The notes: generated by a model from the letters alone, not told the origin. 6,449 bases of DNA from Chloracidobacterium sp. UBA6041 (GCA_002427845.1 DIYZ01000205.1:1-6449), one strand, 5' to 3'; positions 1-6,384 are shown, numbered from the stretch's first letter. Numbers and translations are program-made.

Positions 1-37
1 AATCCAAACTGCATCAGCACCCACCAAACAGCCTTCC

Positions 38-67
38 TTGACACCCTTTAAGGCCGACTGTTACATT
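38..67 (+). promoter_or_regulatory. Putative sigma70-type promoter of metK-ahcY
   Basis: A perfect -35 hexamer TTGACA (38-43) is followed after 18 bp by TACATT (62-67), which matches four of six bases of the -10 consensus. TG at 59-60 sits one base before it, as in an extended -10 element. Transcription would start near 74, giving a leader of roughly 47 nt before the metK start. The assignment is from sequence match only. The -35 box is strong and the position fits, but the -10 is imperfect. Confidence 0.6.
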
Positions 68-106
68 ACGCGGTCTTTTTCCCATCTCGATTTATCGCAA
101 GTGTTT

Positions 107-120
107 GCAAAGGAGTTTGC
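107..120 (+). promoter_or_regulatory. metK ribosome binding site in a small hairpin
   Basis: AAGGAG (110-115) is a good Shine-Dalgarno sequence 5 nt before the TTG codon at 121 and fixes that codon as the start. The same stretch is a perfect inverted repeat: GCAAA (107-111), loop GGAG (112-115), TTTGC (116-120). The ribosome-binding core is therefore the loop of a 5-bp stem ending right at the start codon. A competing 4-bp stem, GCAA (97-100) with TTGC (105-108), shares bases 107-108 with it. Both stems are short and weak, so a regulatory role is only a possibility; the RBS itself is well supported. Confidence 0.7.
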
Positions 121-1272
121 TTGAGTACTGAATCCGGTTTTCTATTTACGTCAGAGTCTGTCACCGAGGGCCATCCCGACAAGATAGCCGACCAAATATC
201 AGACGCAGTTTTGGATGCCGCCTTAACCGAGGATCCTACCGCTCGCGTTGCTTGTGAGACGTTGGTCACTACCGGTCTGGTCGTCATTGCCGGCGAGATA
301 ACCACGAGCGCACGCGTCGATTACACCAAAGTCGCGCGCGAGACAATTAGGGACATAGGTTACACCAGGGCCAAGTTTGGTTTCGATTCCGAGACGTGCA
401 GCGTGCTTTCCGCGCTTGATCGCCAGTCTCCGGATATCGCCATGGGCGTGGACACTGGCGGCGCGGGCGATCAGGGTTTGATGTTTGGGTTTGCTTGCAA
501 TGAAACCCCGGAGCTAATGCCCTTGCCTATTCAGTTGGCCCACCTGCTGGCACGACGACTTTCCGAAGCCCGCAAAACAGGCGAGCTTCCCTATCTCAGG
601 CCTGATGGTAAATCACAGGTTACTATCGAATATCGCGACGGCCGGCCTTTTCGCGCTGCGGCCATCGTCATCTCGTCGCAGCACGACCCTGACGTTCCGA
701 ATGAACAATTGCGCGCGGATATTGAAGAAAAAGTCATTCGCAAGACTGTCTCGTCTGACTTGATGGACAAAGACACGAAGCTTCATATCAATCCTACGGG
801 ACGATTCGTGACCGGTGGTCCACAGGGTGATGCGGGTCTGACGGGTCGGAAGATTATTGTTGACACCTACGGCGGTTACGCTCCCCACGGCGGCGGCGCT
901 TTCTCCGGAAAAGATCCGACGAAGGTTGATCGCTCCGCGGCATACATGGCTCGCTACGTGGCGAAGAATATTGTTGCTGCCGGGCTGGCGGATCGTTGTC
1001 TCGTACAACTTGCCTACGCTATTGGCGTAGCGGATCCGGTTTCAGTTCTGATTGATACGCAGGGCACCGGACGTCTAAGCGAGAGCCAGTTGGCGAAGCT
1101 CGTGCGCGACAACTTTGAGTTGACGCCTCGCGGCATTATGGAAGAGTTGAATCTTCGTCGTCCTATCTACAAGGCAACGGCCGCGTACGGCCACTTTGGT
1201 CGCGAGGAAAATGGCTTCACCTGGGAAAAGACCGACAAAGCCGAATCGCTGCGGTCCGCCGCTGGAACTTAG
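121..1272 (+). CDS. metK: S-adenosylmethionine synthetase (methionine adenosyltransferase)
   Basis: This enzyme makes S-adenosylmethionine from methionine and ATP, releasing phosphate and diphosphate, in the cytoplasm. It supplies the methyl donor for nearly all methyltransferases. The 383-aa length matches the usual bacterial MetK of about 384 aa, so the gene is complete. Visible landmarks are GHPDK at residues 17-21 (the ATP and Mg-binding histidine and aspartate), the GAGDQG signature at 114-119, Lys164, the PQGDAGLTGRK stretch around 234-244 with Asp237, and the glycine-rich GGGAFSGKD at 257-265 followed by Lys268 and Asp270. The TTG start is chosen because AAGGAG lies 5 nt upstream and the N-terminus reaches the LFTSES motif at the distance expected for the family. 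It is the first gene of a two-gene unit with ahcY, which removes the SAH left after methyl transfer. No catalytic residue that I can check is missing. Confidence 0.98.
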   Translation: MSTESGFLFTSESVTEGHPDKIADQISDAVLDAALTEDPTARVACETLVTTGLVVIAGEITTSARVDYTKVARETIRDIGYTRAKFGFDSETCSVLSALDRQSPDIAMGVDTGGAGDQGLMFGFACNETPELMPLPIQLAHLLARRLSEARKTGELPYLRPDGKSQVTIEYRDGRPFRAAAIVISSQHDPDVPNEQLRADIEEKVIRKTVSSDLMDKDTKLHINPTGRFVTGGPQGDAGLTGRKIIVDTYGGYAPHGGGAFSGKDPTKVDRSAAYMARYVAKNIVAAGLADRCLVQLAYAIGVADPVSVLIDTQGTGRLSESQLAKLVRDNFELTPRGIMEELNLRRPIYKATAAYGHFGREENGFTWEKTDKAESLRSAAGT

Positions 1273-1274
1273 AC

Positions 1275-1290
1275 TCAGCAGTTCAGCAGT
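1275..1290 (+). repeat. Perfect 8-bp tandem duplication in the metK-ahcY spacer
   Basis: TCAGCAGT occurs twice back to back (1275-1282 and 1283-1290), starting 2 bp after the metK stop. The 60-bp spacer otherwise holds AT-rich sequence and the ahcY ribosome binding site. It has no hairpin with a U-tract, so the two genes are probably cotranscribed. The duplication looks like a small slippage event; no function is visible. Confidence 0.7.
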
Positions 1291-1317
1291 TTTAAGCAAA
1301 CAAGATAATTCATTAAA

Positions 1318-1322
1318 AAGGA
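1318..1322 (+). promoter_or_regulatory. ahcY ribosome binding site
   Basis: AAGGA lies 10 nt before the ATG at 1333, somewhat further than the optimum. It sits in an AT-rich, probably unstructured stretch. It supports the chosen ATG, which gives an N-terminus of the length expected for the short bacterial and archaeal form of the enzyme. Confidence 0.5.
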
Positions 1323-1332
1323 TATTGCCGTA

Positions 1333-2610
1333 ATGAGTGCAACACGCTCGCTCGAGTTTGACGTTAAAGATATAGGCCTGGCGAAACAAGGCAAGCAGCG
1401 CATTGAATGGTCTGAACGCGAAATGCCGGTGCTGCGGCTAATCCGCGAGCGCTTCGGGGATGAAAAGCCGCTCAAGGGCATCCGGCTCGTGGCCTGTGCC
1501 CACATTACAACGGAAACCGCCAACCTTGCCCGCGCTCTTCAGGCAGGCGGCGCCGAAACGGTTTTGATTGCCTCCAATCCCCTTTCAACCCAGGACGACG
1601 TCGCGGCGTCGCTTGTTTCCGATTGGGGCATTCCGGTTTACGCGATCAAAGGCGAGTCGACCGAAACTTACAACCGGCATGTTCGCACTGCCCTGGATTT
1701 TCATCCGGACATAATTATCGATGACGGTTCTGACGTCGTTGCCGCGTTGTTGAAAGAGCGCGGCGACCAGGTCAAAGAATTGATTGGTTCAACTGAAGAG
1801 ACAACCACTGGCATTCAACGGCTTAAGGCAATGCAAGCCGCCGGCGTTTTGACGTTCCCCACGATCGCCGTGAACGACGCGCAGACAAAACATTTTTTTG
1901 ACAATCGTTACGGCACGGGCCAGTCCACGCTCGACGGAATTATTCGCGCCACCAATATTCTGCTGGCGGGTAGAAACATAGTGGTGGTTGGTTACGGCTG
2001 GTGCGGCAAAGGCGTCGCTTTAAGAGCCCGCGGGATGGGCGCCAACGTCATCGTCACCGAAGTCGATGCCATCAAAGCGATCGAGGCGGTGATGGACGGT
2101 TTCCGCGTGATGCCGATAGCCGAAGCGGCCTCATTGGGAAACATCTTCATCACAGTGACGGGCAATCGTCACGTGATTGATGGTCAACATTTCGAGAAGA
2201 TGAAGGACGGCGCGATCGTTTGCAACAGTGGTCACTTCGATCTTGAACTTAATCTGGTTGCGCTGCGCGAAATGTCAGAGGCAGCTGTCAGTGTCCGGCC
2301 TTTTGTTGAAGAGTATAAGATTAAGGCGAGCGGCCATCGCGTAATGGTGTTAGGCGAAGGTCGGTTGATTAATCTGGCGGCGGCCGAGGGTCATCCGGCC
2401 AGCGTCATGGACATGAGTTTCGCCAATCAGGCGCTCTCCGTTGAATATCTTGTGAAGCGCAAGGGTGAGCTCGAGCCGGGCGTACACTTGCTGCCTTCGG
2501 AGGTTGACACGGAGATCGCCAGCCTGAAGCTGCAGGCCCTGGGCCTGGCGATAGATACGCTGACCTCCGAACAACTCGAATACATCTCGAGCTGGGAAAC
2601 CGGGACCTAA
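1333..2610 (+). CDS. ahcY: Adenosylhomocysteinase (S-adenosylhomocysteine hydrolase)
   Basis: This cytoplasmic NAD-dependent enzyme reversibly splits S-adenosylhomocysteine into adenosine and homocysteine, relieving product inhibition of methyltransferases. Conserved positions are present: His57 in ACAHITTE, NPLSTQDD at 82-89, Asp130-Asp131 in IIDDGSD, Glu155-Glu156 in GSTEETTTG, Lys186, Asp190-Asn191 before RYGTGQS, and His301 in NSGH. The Rossmann NAD-binding loop is GYGWCGKG at 220-227. At 425 aa the protein is the shorter type. It lacks the roughly 40-residue insert of many proteobacterial enzymes and ends in SWETGT instead of the Lys-Tyr-bearing PDHYRY-like tail of the eukaryotic and proteobacterial forms. 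Short forms of this kind are known from archaea and Thermotoga-like bacteria. It follows metK by 60 bp on the same strand, a natural pairing in the methyl cycle. Its stop lies 2 bp from the stop of the converging gene. Confidence 0.98.
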   Translation: MSATRSLEFDVKDIGLAKQGKQRIEWSEREMPVLRLIRERFGDEKPLKGIRLVACAHITTETANLARALQAGGAETVLIASNPLSTQDDVAASLVSDWGIPVYAIKGESTETYNRHVRTALDFHPDIIIDDGSDVVAALLKERGDQVKELIGSTEETTTGIQRLKAMQAAGVLTFPTIAVNDAQTKHFFDNRYGTGQSTLDGIIRATNILLAGRNIVVVGYGWCGKGVALRARGMGANVIVTEVDAIKAIEAVMDGFRVMPIAEAASLGNIFITVTGNRHVIDGQHFEKMKDGAIVCNSGHFDLELNLVALREMSEAAVSVRPFVEEYKIKASGHRVMVLGEGRLINLAAAEGHPASVMDMSFANQALSVEYLVKRKGELEPGVHLLPSEVDTEIASLKLQALGLAIDTLTSEQLEYISSWETGT

Positions 2611-2612
2611 CT

Positions 2613-4910
2613 TCAGGTTCGGACGCGCGACAGAAAATAGGTCCCCGCCGCGGCGAAGATCACGGGCGGGGACCATGCCGCAACCTCAGGCGGCAACAAG
2701 CCATGATTCCCCAGTTGCTGAAACCCGCCACCAATTCCCCAGTAAGCCACGCTCACGCCGACTGCCATACAGAGTGCGACGATTGCTCCACGTCGACCAA
2801 ACGCCAGGGCCAGAGGCATTCCAATAAACGCCATCACGATAACGCTGAACGGGTTGACGTATTTCCGTTGTAACGCGAGTGCCAGCGCAGACACATCCAC
2901 GCCACGCTGTTTCGCAGCTCTCAAGTAACTACTCAAAGCCAATACGCTAAGCTGTGAAGGCTTGTCGACTGTGGGCTTAAAAACCTCCGGTGGATCCACG
3001 CCCATCAGGTGTGCTTCGGCATCCGCTCTCCGTTCTACAACCATCCCGCGCAAGCTAACTGTCTCAGCGTCTTTGATAACCATCTGGTCAGCCGCCGTCC
3101 AGAACGCCGACTTGCCGATCGTCACACGGCTCAGGTGCACTCCCTCATCATCCAGTTCGTAAATGGCCGGTTCAAGCAGGATCCCACGATGTTCATCAAA
3201 TTCATATGAGTACAAGCGCTTGTTCTCAACAGACGCCAACCACTGACGACCCGTTCCCGTGATCGCGCGTGCTTGTCCACCTCTAATTCTCGCGCGCAAG
3301 GCTTCCTGCTTTACATTAGCTGAGGGCATCAAGTGTTCCTGCACCAACCAGGTCCCGGCGCCGGTGGCGATGGCAAACAAAAGACCGGGAATCATCAGCC
3401 GGTAAACGCTCTGTCCCGACGCCCACCAGGCGATTGCTTCGTTTCGCCGCGCCAACAGAGCGTAGGTGATGAGCACGGTAATGAGCATCGTGGCGGGAAA
3501 CAGTTCTACCGCAACCAATGGCAGCAGGAACAGCAGGTACTTCGCGACGATGCCCGCAGGCACGTGATTGCTGCCAATAAAGCGCCAGAGCTCAAACAGC
3601 GTGAAGATGATGAAAATTGAAACCAGAGAAATGAAGCCGAGCAGAAAACTACCGGTCAGCATTCGAAAGAGACTCGTATCGAGCAAACTCGGAAATCCTG
3701 AACGGCTTCCTCCAAGCGTGTGCTCGGCTTCGCCGGTTTTGTAGCCGACAGATAACTTTGCTGCTTTCTTGAAAATCTTTTTAGTAAAGCCAAGCCGTGG
3801 AATACCGTTAAAGCGCAACAGAATCAAGCTCAACAAAAGTATCACGCCAGTAGCCATCCATTCGCCGGTAATGGCAGAAACCGCATTGGTTCTGGCGAGT
3901 GATTCACCGAGCAAAGAGATAAGGTAGTAGACAACAACTACGGCGAGCGCGAGCAAAATGCCGGCGCCGCGTCCGCCGCGTCTGACTCTCATTCCTAACA
4001 ACGCGCCGAATAACGCAAATACGAGTGGCGCGGCCGAGAGCGCAAGCTTGCGTTGAATGGTCCTCTCCGCTTCCCTTCTACCATCCAGCGAAGCGGATCG
4101 CGCTTGCTGCTTTAGATCGTTCCAGTCCAGCTCTTCGGTTTGCCCTTCCTTTTGACTGAGGCGTTCCAACAACGCCGCCCGTCCGGTATTTATCGCTATT
4201 CGAAGTTGCTCGAGCCGCTCGACGACGTAGGATCGTTCAGCAGATTCTGAGGACGGCAGTTTCATTGCCAAGGCATCACTCAAAACGAGTTCTGATTTTT
4301 CACCGGAGGAATCTATCCGCCCCGAGCGAGCGGTCACGATTCTTGTCGAGCCATCAGGCTGTTGTGCGTAAATGAAGACGCGTCCCCAAAGTCCCTGATT
4401 CTTATCACCGTCCCTGACGTAGATCACGTATCCGGGAATTTCGGTGTTGAATGTGCGCGGCTCAACCGGCGATTCGAGCTTTCGCAAGGCGCCTTCCACG
4501 GCTACGCGTCTGAGATCGCGCGCAGCCTGCGGCGCCTCGCGCACATGCAAAACCGTAGCGAGTATGGTCGCCAACAGCCCAATAACCAATGCCGGCCACA
4601 GCAGACTCCAGGTGCCCACGCCGGCAGCGCGGATAGCCACTATCTCGCTGTCACTACCCATGCGCGCAAACCCGATCACGATTCCGGCGAGAACAGCGAT
4701 AGGTAGAGTCAGAACCAGCACGCTCGGCAGCAGAGCGGCGGCAATTTCTCCGGCCAACGAAATGGGCAGGTCGGTGTAGATGGCAAGTTCGGCGAATCGG
4801 CCGGCCTGCTGTGTGAAAAGAATGGCCGTCAGGAGTACCAGCGAGAGCAGCACGTAAGGAAGGGCTCCCTGAGCTACATATCTGGCTATCAACTTTCTGC
4901 CAATCAACAT
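2613..4910 (-). CDS. Fused LptF-LptG family lipopolysaccharide export permease
   Basis: This inner-membrane protein consists of two YjgP/YjgQ (LptF/LptG) permease domains in one chain. LptF and LptG are normally separate proteins of about 360 aa that pair with the LptB ATPase dimer to pull LPS from the inner membrane and pass it to LptC and LptA. The first half (about 1-366) has hydrophobic segments near 16-34, 57-82, 101-121, 289-308, 315-336 and 347-366, with a soluble periplasmic jellyroll-like region about 150-245. A basic linker at about 367-415 follows, rich in lysine near 377-391. The second half (about 416-765) repeats the plan: helices near 420-440, 455-488, 505-523, 686-706, 708-728 and 745-762, with a soluble region about 525-650. 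The end, LLPPEVAAW followed by a last helix, is LptG-like, and the order suggests LptF then LptG. It lies 34 bp after recO. No lptB, lptC or lptA is nearby. A weak GAGAAG (4921-4926) precedes the ATG. Confidence 0.9.
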   Translation of the reverse strand: MLIGRKLIARYVAQGALPYVLLSLVLLTAILFTQQAGRFAELAIYTDLPISLAGEIAAALLPSVLVLTLPIAVLAGIVIGFARMGSDSEIVAIRAAGVGTWSLLWPALVIGLLATILATVLHVREAPQAARDLRRVAVEGALRKLESPVEPRTFNTEIPGYVIYVRDGDKNQGLWGRVFIYAQQPDGSTRIVTARSGRIDSSGEKSELVLSDALAMKLPSSESAERSYVVERLEQLRIAINTGRAALLERLSQKEGQTEELDWNDLKQQARSASLDGRREAERTIQRKLALSAAPLVFALFGALLGMRVRRGGRGAGILLALAVVVVYYLISLLGESLARTNAVSAITGEWMATGVILLLSLILLRFNGIPRLGFTKKIFKKAAKLSVGYKTGEAEHTLGGSRSGFPSLLDTSLFRMLTGSFLLGFISLVSIFIIFTLFELWRFIGSNHVPAGIVAKYLLFLLPLVAVELFPATMLITVLITYALLARRNEAIAWWASGQSVYRLMIPGLLFAIATGAGTWLVQEHLMPSANVKQEALRARIRGGQARAITGTGRQWLASVENKRLYSYEFDEHRGILLEPAIYELDDEGVHLSRVTIGKSAFWTAADQMVIKDAETVSLRGMVVERRADAEAHLMGVDPPEVFKPTVDKPSQLSVLALSSYLRAAKQRGVDVSALALALQRKYVNPFSVIVMAFIGMPLALAFGRRGAIVALCMAVGVSVAYWGIGGGFQQLGNHGLLPPEVAAWSPPVIFAAAGTYFLSRVRT
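2640..2674. terminator. Strong stem-loop just past ahcY, possible transcript end
   Basis: GGTCCCCGCC (2640-2649) and GGCGGGGACC (2665-2674) form a perfect 10-bp GC-rich stem with a 15-nt loop, starting 30 bp after the ahcY stop. On the plus strand no T-run follows, so it may act as an mRNA 3' stabiliser or a Rho-assisted end instead of a classical terminator. On the minus strand the stem is followed by TATTTTCTG (2639-2631), which resembles an intrinsic terminator. There, however, it lies before the stop codon of the permease gene, where translating ribosomes would tend to melt it. The stem is certain; its role is inferred. Confidence 0.5.
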
Positions 4911-4944
4911 TTAAACTAACTTCTCAGGTGTTGTGGAGATCGCT

Positions 4945-5688
4945 TTACTGAAAGGTCGACCTCAATCGTGGCTGTCTTTCCAATACGCGGCCGATAAGTT
5001 GATGCGTTAGCTCAGCCATCTCGCGATGAATACTCGCCGGGAGTTCGCGAGATTCTTTCGCAAAAACATAAGGCGCTAGTTTTTGTGATGCGCGAAGCTG
5101 CGTTTGCAGTCGCCTCGACAAAACTGCGCCAACCCCCCGGCTACAAGTGCGGCAGCGAAAAGCCATGTCGGCGCCCATAAATGCCCGGTCGTTTTCGTTG
5201 AAAGCACGATGACATTCCCCGCAACGGCGGATATCCGGAAGATATCCTTCGAGCTTCAGCAACCAAATCTCGAAGTACCGCAGGATTACCTGCAGGTCCG
5301 GCTGCGATTCAGAGATTGCTTCAAGGCAGGCGCTCACCATGCGGAAGAGCTTCTCGTTAGGTTGGTATGGCGGTGAAAACTCGATTACAAGGTCCCCCAT
5401 GTAAGCCAAACCGGCGAGCGTCTCCGCCTGGCTGGACAAGTCGAAATGTGACTTCAGTATTTCAACCTGACTGAGCGATACCAGTTCCTGATTCTCTTTT
5501 TGGTAGTAACTGATTTTCGCCAGCGTGAACGGCTCGAGCGCTGCGCCAAACCTACTCTTAAGTTTTCTACAGCCTTTCGCAACTCCGCGAATCAGGCCAG
5601 CGCTGCGCGTCAGGCAGACAACGATCTTGTCGGCTTCGGCAAAATTGTAAGTACGTAAGACCAGTGCCTCAGTTTCGAGAATAGCCAT
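4945..5688 (-). CDS. recO: DNA repair protein RecO
   Basis: RecO is a recombination mediator that works with RecR (and RecF) to load RecA on SSB-coated single-stranded DNA in gap repair, and it can anneal complementary strands. At 247 aa it has the normal family length. The N-terminus (about 1-80) fits the OB-fold domain, with the typical opening ETEALVLRTYNFAEADKIV and the GVAKGCRKLKSRFGAALEPF stretch around 35-54. The helical C-terminal part carries a zinc-finger-like cysteine set, C156-x2-C159 and C179-x2-C182, found in many RecO proteins and absent from the E. coli one. The ATG is 31 bp after the small membrane protein gene. The nearest GGAG is about 13 nt upstream, so the ribosome binding site is poor and translation may depend on upstream genes. 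The coding spacing to the next gene (34 bp) suggests one operon. Confidence 0.95.
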   Translation of the reverse strand: MAILETEALVLRTYNFAEADKIVVCLTRSAGLIRGVAKGCRKLKSRFGAALEPFTLAKISYYQKENQELVSLSQVEILKSHFDLSSQAETLAGLAYMGDLVIEFSPPYQPNEKLFRMVSACLEAISESQPDLQVILRYFEIWLLKLEGYLPDIRRCGECHRAFNENDRAFMGADMAFRCRTCSRGVGAVLSRRLQTQLRASQKLAPYVFAKESRELPASIHREMAELTHQLIGRVLERQPRLRSTFQ

Positions 5689-5719
5689 TCAAATACCGAC
5701 TCTCCGGCGAAACAAGATC

Positions 5720-5890
5720 CTAGAAAGGGAGAAAGTAAAGTATCCAGCTCAGCACCAGGCCAATAAGAAGAAACTCAAGAAATACTTTAAGTCCATAAAC
5801 CAGACGGTCTCTGTTTGTGTCTTTTGCAACCGTGCCGAACACAACCGCGGCCACGACGGCAAAGGCTGTCATTACCAGAAAGTGTCTCAT
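5720..5890 (-). CDS. Small two-helix membrane protein, 56 aa
   Basis: I do not recognise a named family. The 56-residue product begins MRHFLVMTAFAVVAAVV and ends WILYFLPF. It has two hydrophobic segments (about 4-21 and 36-54) joined by a charged loop with Lys23, Asp24, Arg27, Asp28, Arg29 and Lys35, so it should be a helical hairpin in the inner membrane. The evidence that it is real is good. Its ATG overlaps the stop of the preceding gene as ATGA (5887-5890), a standard arrangement for translational coupling. A strong GGGAGGAAG Shine-Dalgarno sequence also lies a few bases upstream. The next gene, recO, starts 31 bp after its stop. It may be a partner or stabiliser of the membrane protein encoded just upstream, but that is a guess from position. 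Confidence 0.75.
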   Translation of the reverse strand: MRHFLVMTAFAVVAAVVFGTVAKDTNRDRLVYGLKVFLEFLLIGLVLSWILYFLPF

Positions 5891-6324
5891 GACTTCCTCC
5901 CCGCCGCGATATCAAAGGCGTCCAGCATTGCCAGATAATTTAGCAGTCCCGCGATCAGAAGAAATGTATTCCCGTATTCAAATGTCGCTCGCGCGGCGTG
6001 AATCGGATCATCGGCGAAGCCGGCGCCAGTTAACCAGCAAAAGATATAGAGCAAGCCTGCACCCAGGTTAGCAATCATTGGCGGCACTTGCAGCAAAGCG
6101 GAAGGGCCTTGATCAGTGCCAGCTACCGCAAATAGATGTCCGCCCATCCAAAGGCCCCCAAGGAAGCTCGCCCAAACCGCCCCCCCGAGGAGAAGAGCTC
6201 TCACCCATCTTCCCTGAAGTAGATGGCCAAGACCGGGAACCAGCCAAGCGGCAATACCCATCACCCATGCTTTGCGGGGCGCGCTCTCATGACTCTCCAA
6301 TTGTTGAATGTTAACGTTACTCAA
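5887..6324 (-). CDS. Four-helix membrane protein, DUF6677-like
   Basis: This 145-aa protein has a short polar N-terminus (1-18) and four likely membrane helices near 20-36, 42-66, 78-101 and 118-138, ending in a basic AGRKS tail. The motif AAWLVPGLGHLLQGRW at 25-40 resembles the glycine-rich turn of TM2-like small membrane proteins. The stretch FEYGNTFLLIAGLLNYLAML at 115-134 resembles the end of a family I associate with Acidobacteriota (DUF6677). That assignment is from memory of the motif and was not searched. No function is known to me. The TTG start is supported by GGAGG (6331-6335 on the complement) 6 nt upstream; no better ATG is in frame near it. A run of seven G in the coding strand (6180-6186) leaves the frame intact. 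It is the first gene of the probable minus-strand operon with the small membrane protein, recO and the Lpt permease. Confidence 0.8.
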   Translation of the reverse strand: MSNVNIQQLESHESAPRKAWVMGIAAWLVPGLGHLLQGRWVRALLLGGAVWASFLGGLWMGGHLFAVAGTDQGPSALLQVPPMIANLGAGLLYIFCWLTGAGFADDPIHAARATFEYGNTFLLIAGLLNYLAMLDAFDIAAGRKS

Positions 6325-6330
6325 AATTAA

Positions 6331-6335
6331 CCTCC
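6331..6335 (-). promoter_or_regulatory. Ribosome binding site fixing a TTG start
   Basis: GGAGG on the minus strand lies 6 nt before the TTG codon at 6324-6322, an ideal spacing, and decides the start of the four-helix membrane protein. Without it the reading frame would have no obvious start before the first membrane helix. Confidence 0.75.
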
Positions 6336-6384
6336 GCGAAGTTTCGGACTCCGATAAGCCATCCAGCGCAAGCCAATTCGCTAA

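Noticed and set aside
68..120. SAM or SAH riboswitch before metK or ahcY
   Set aside because: The predicted metK leader is only about 47 nt and the metK-ahcY spacer is 60 bp. Neither shows the multi-helix cores of the known SAM-I, SAM-II or SAH riboswitches.
613..1008. 131-codon minus-strand open frame inside metK
   Set aside because: It lies wholly antisense to a highly conserved enzyme gene, has no recognisable motif or ribosome binding site, and its composition fits a shadow frame.
1893..1899. Seven-T run in ahcY as a programmed or accidental frameshift site
   Set aside because: The frame is continuous across it, and the conserved residues on both sides (Lys186, Asp190, the RYGTGQS motif) are in one frame, so the gene needs no shift.
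3333..3620. 95-codon plus-strand open frame inside the permease gene
   Set aside because: Its product is polar and low in complexity, with no domain, and it is antisense to a clearly coding membrane protein gene. The same holds for the plus-strand frames at 2962-3209 and 4362-4779.
5817..6071. 84-codon plus-strand open frame across the two small membrane genes
   Set aside because: It is antisense to two genes that have good ribosome binding sites and a coupled stop-start overlap, and it has no supporting signal of its own.
6078..6314. 78-codon plus-strand open frame near the right end
   Set aside because: It is rich in proline, lysine and arginine as expected from the reverse of a membrane protein gene, with no ribosome binding site.
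6312..6319. Palindrome TAACGTTA near the start of the DUF6677-like gene as an operator
   Set aside because: It is only 8 bp, falls within the first codons of the gene and has no second copy nearby.
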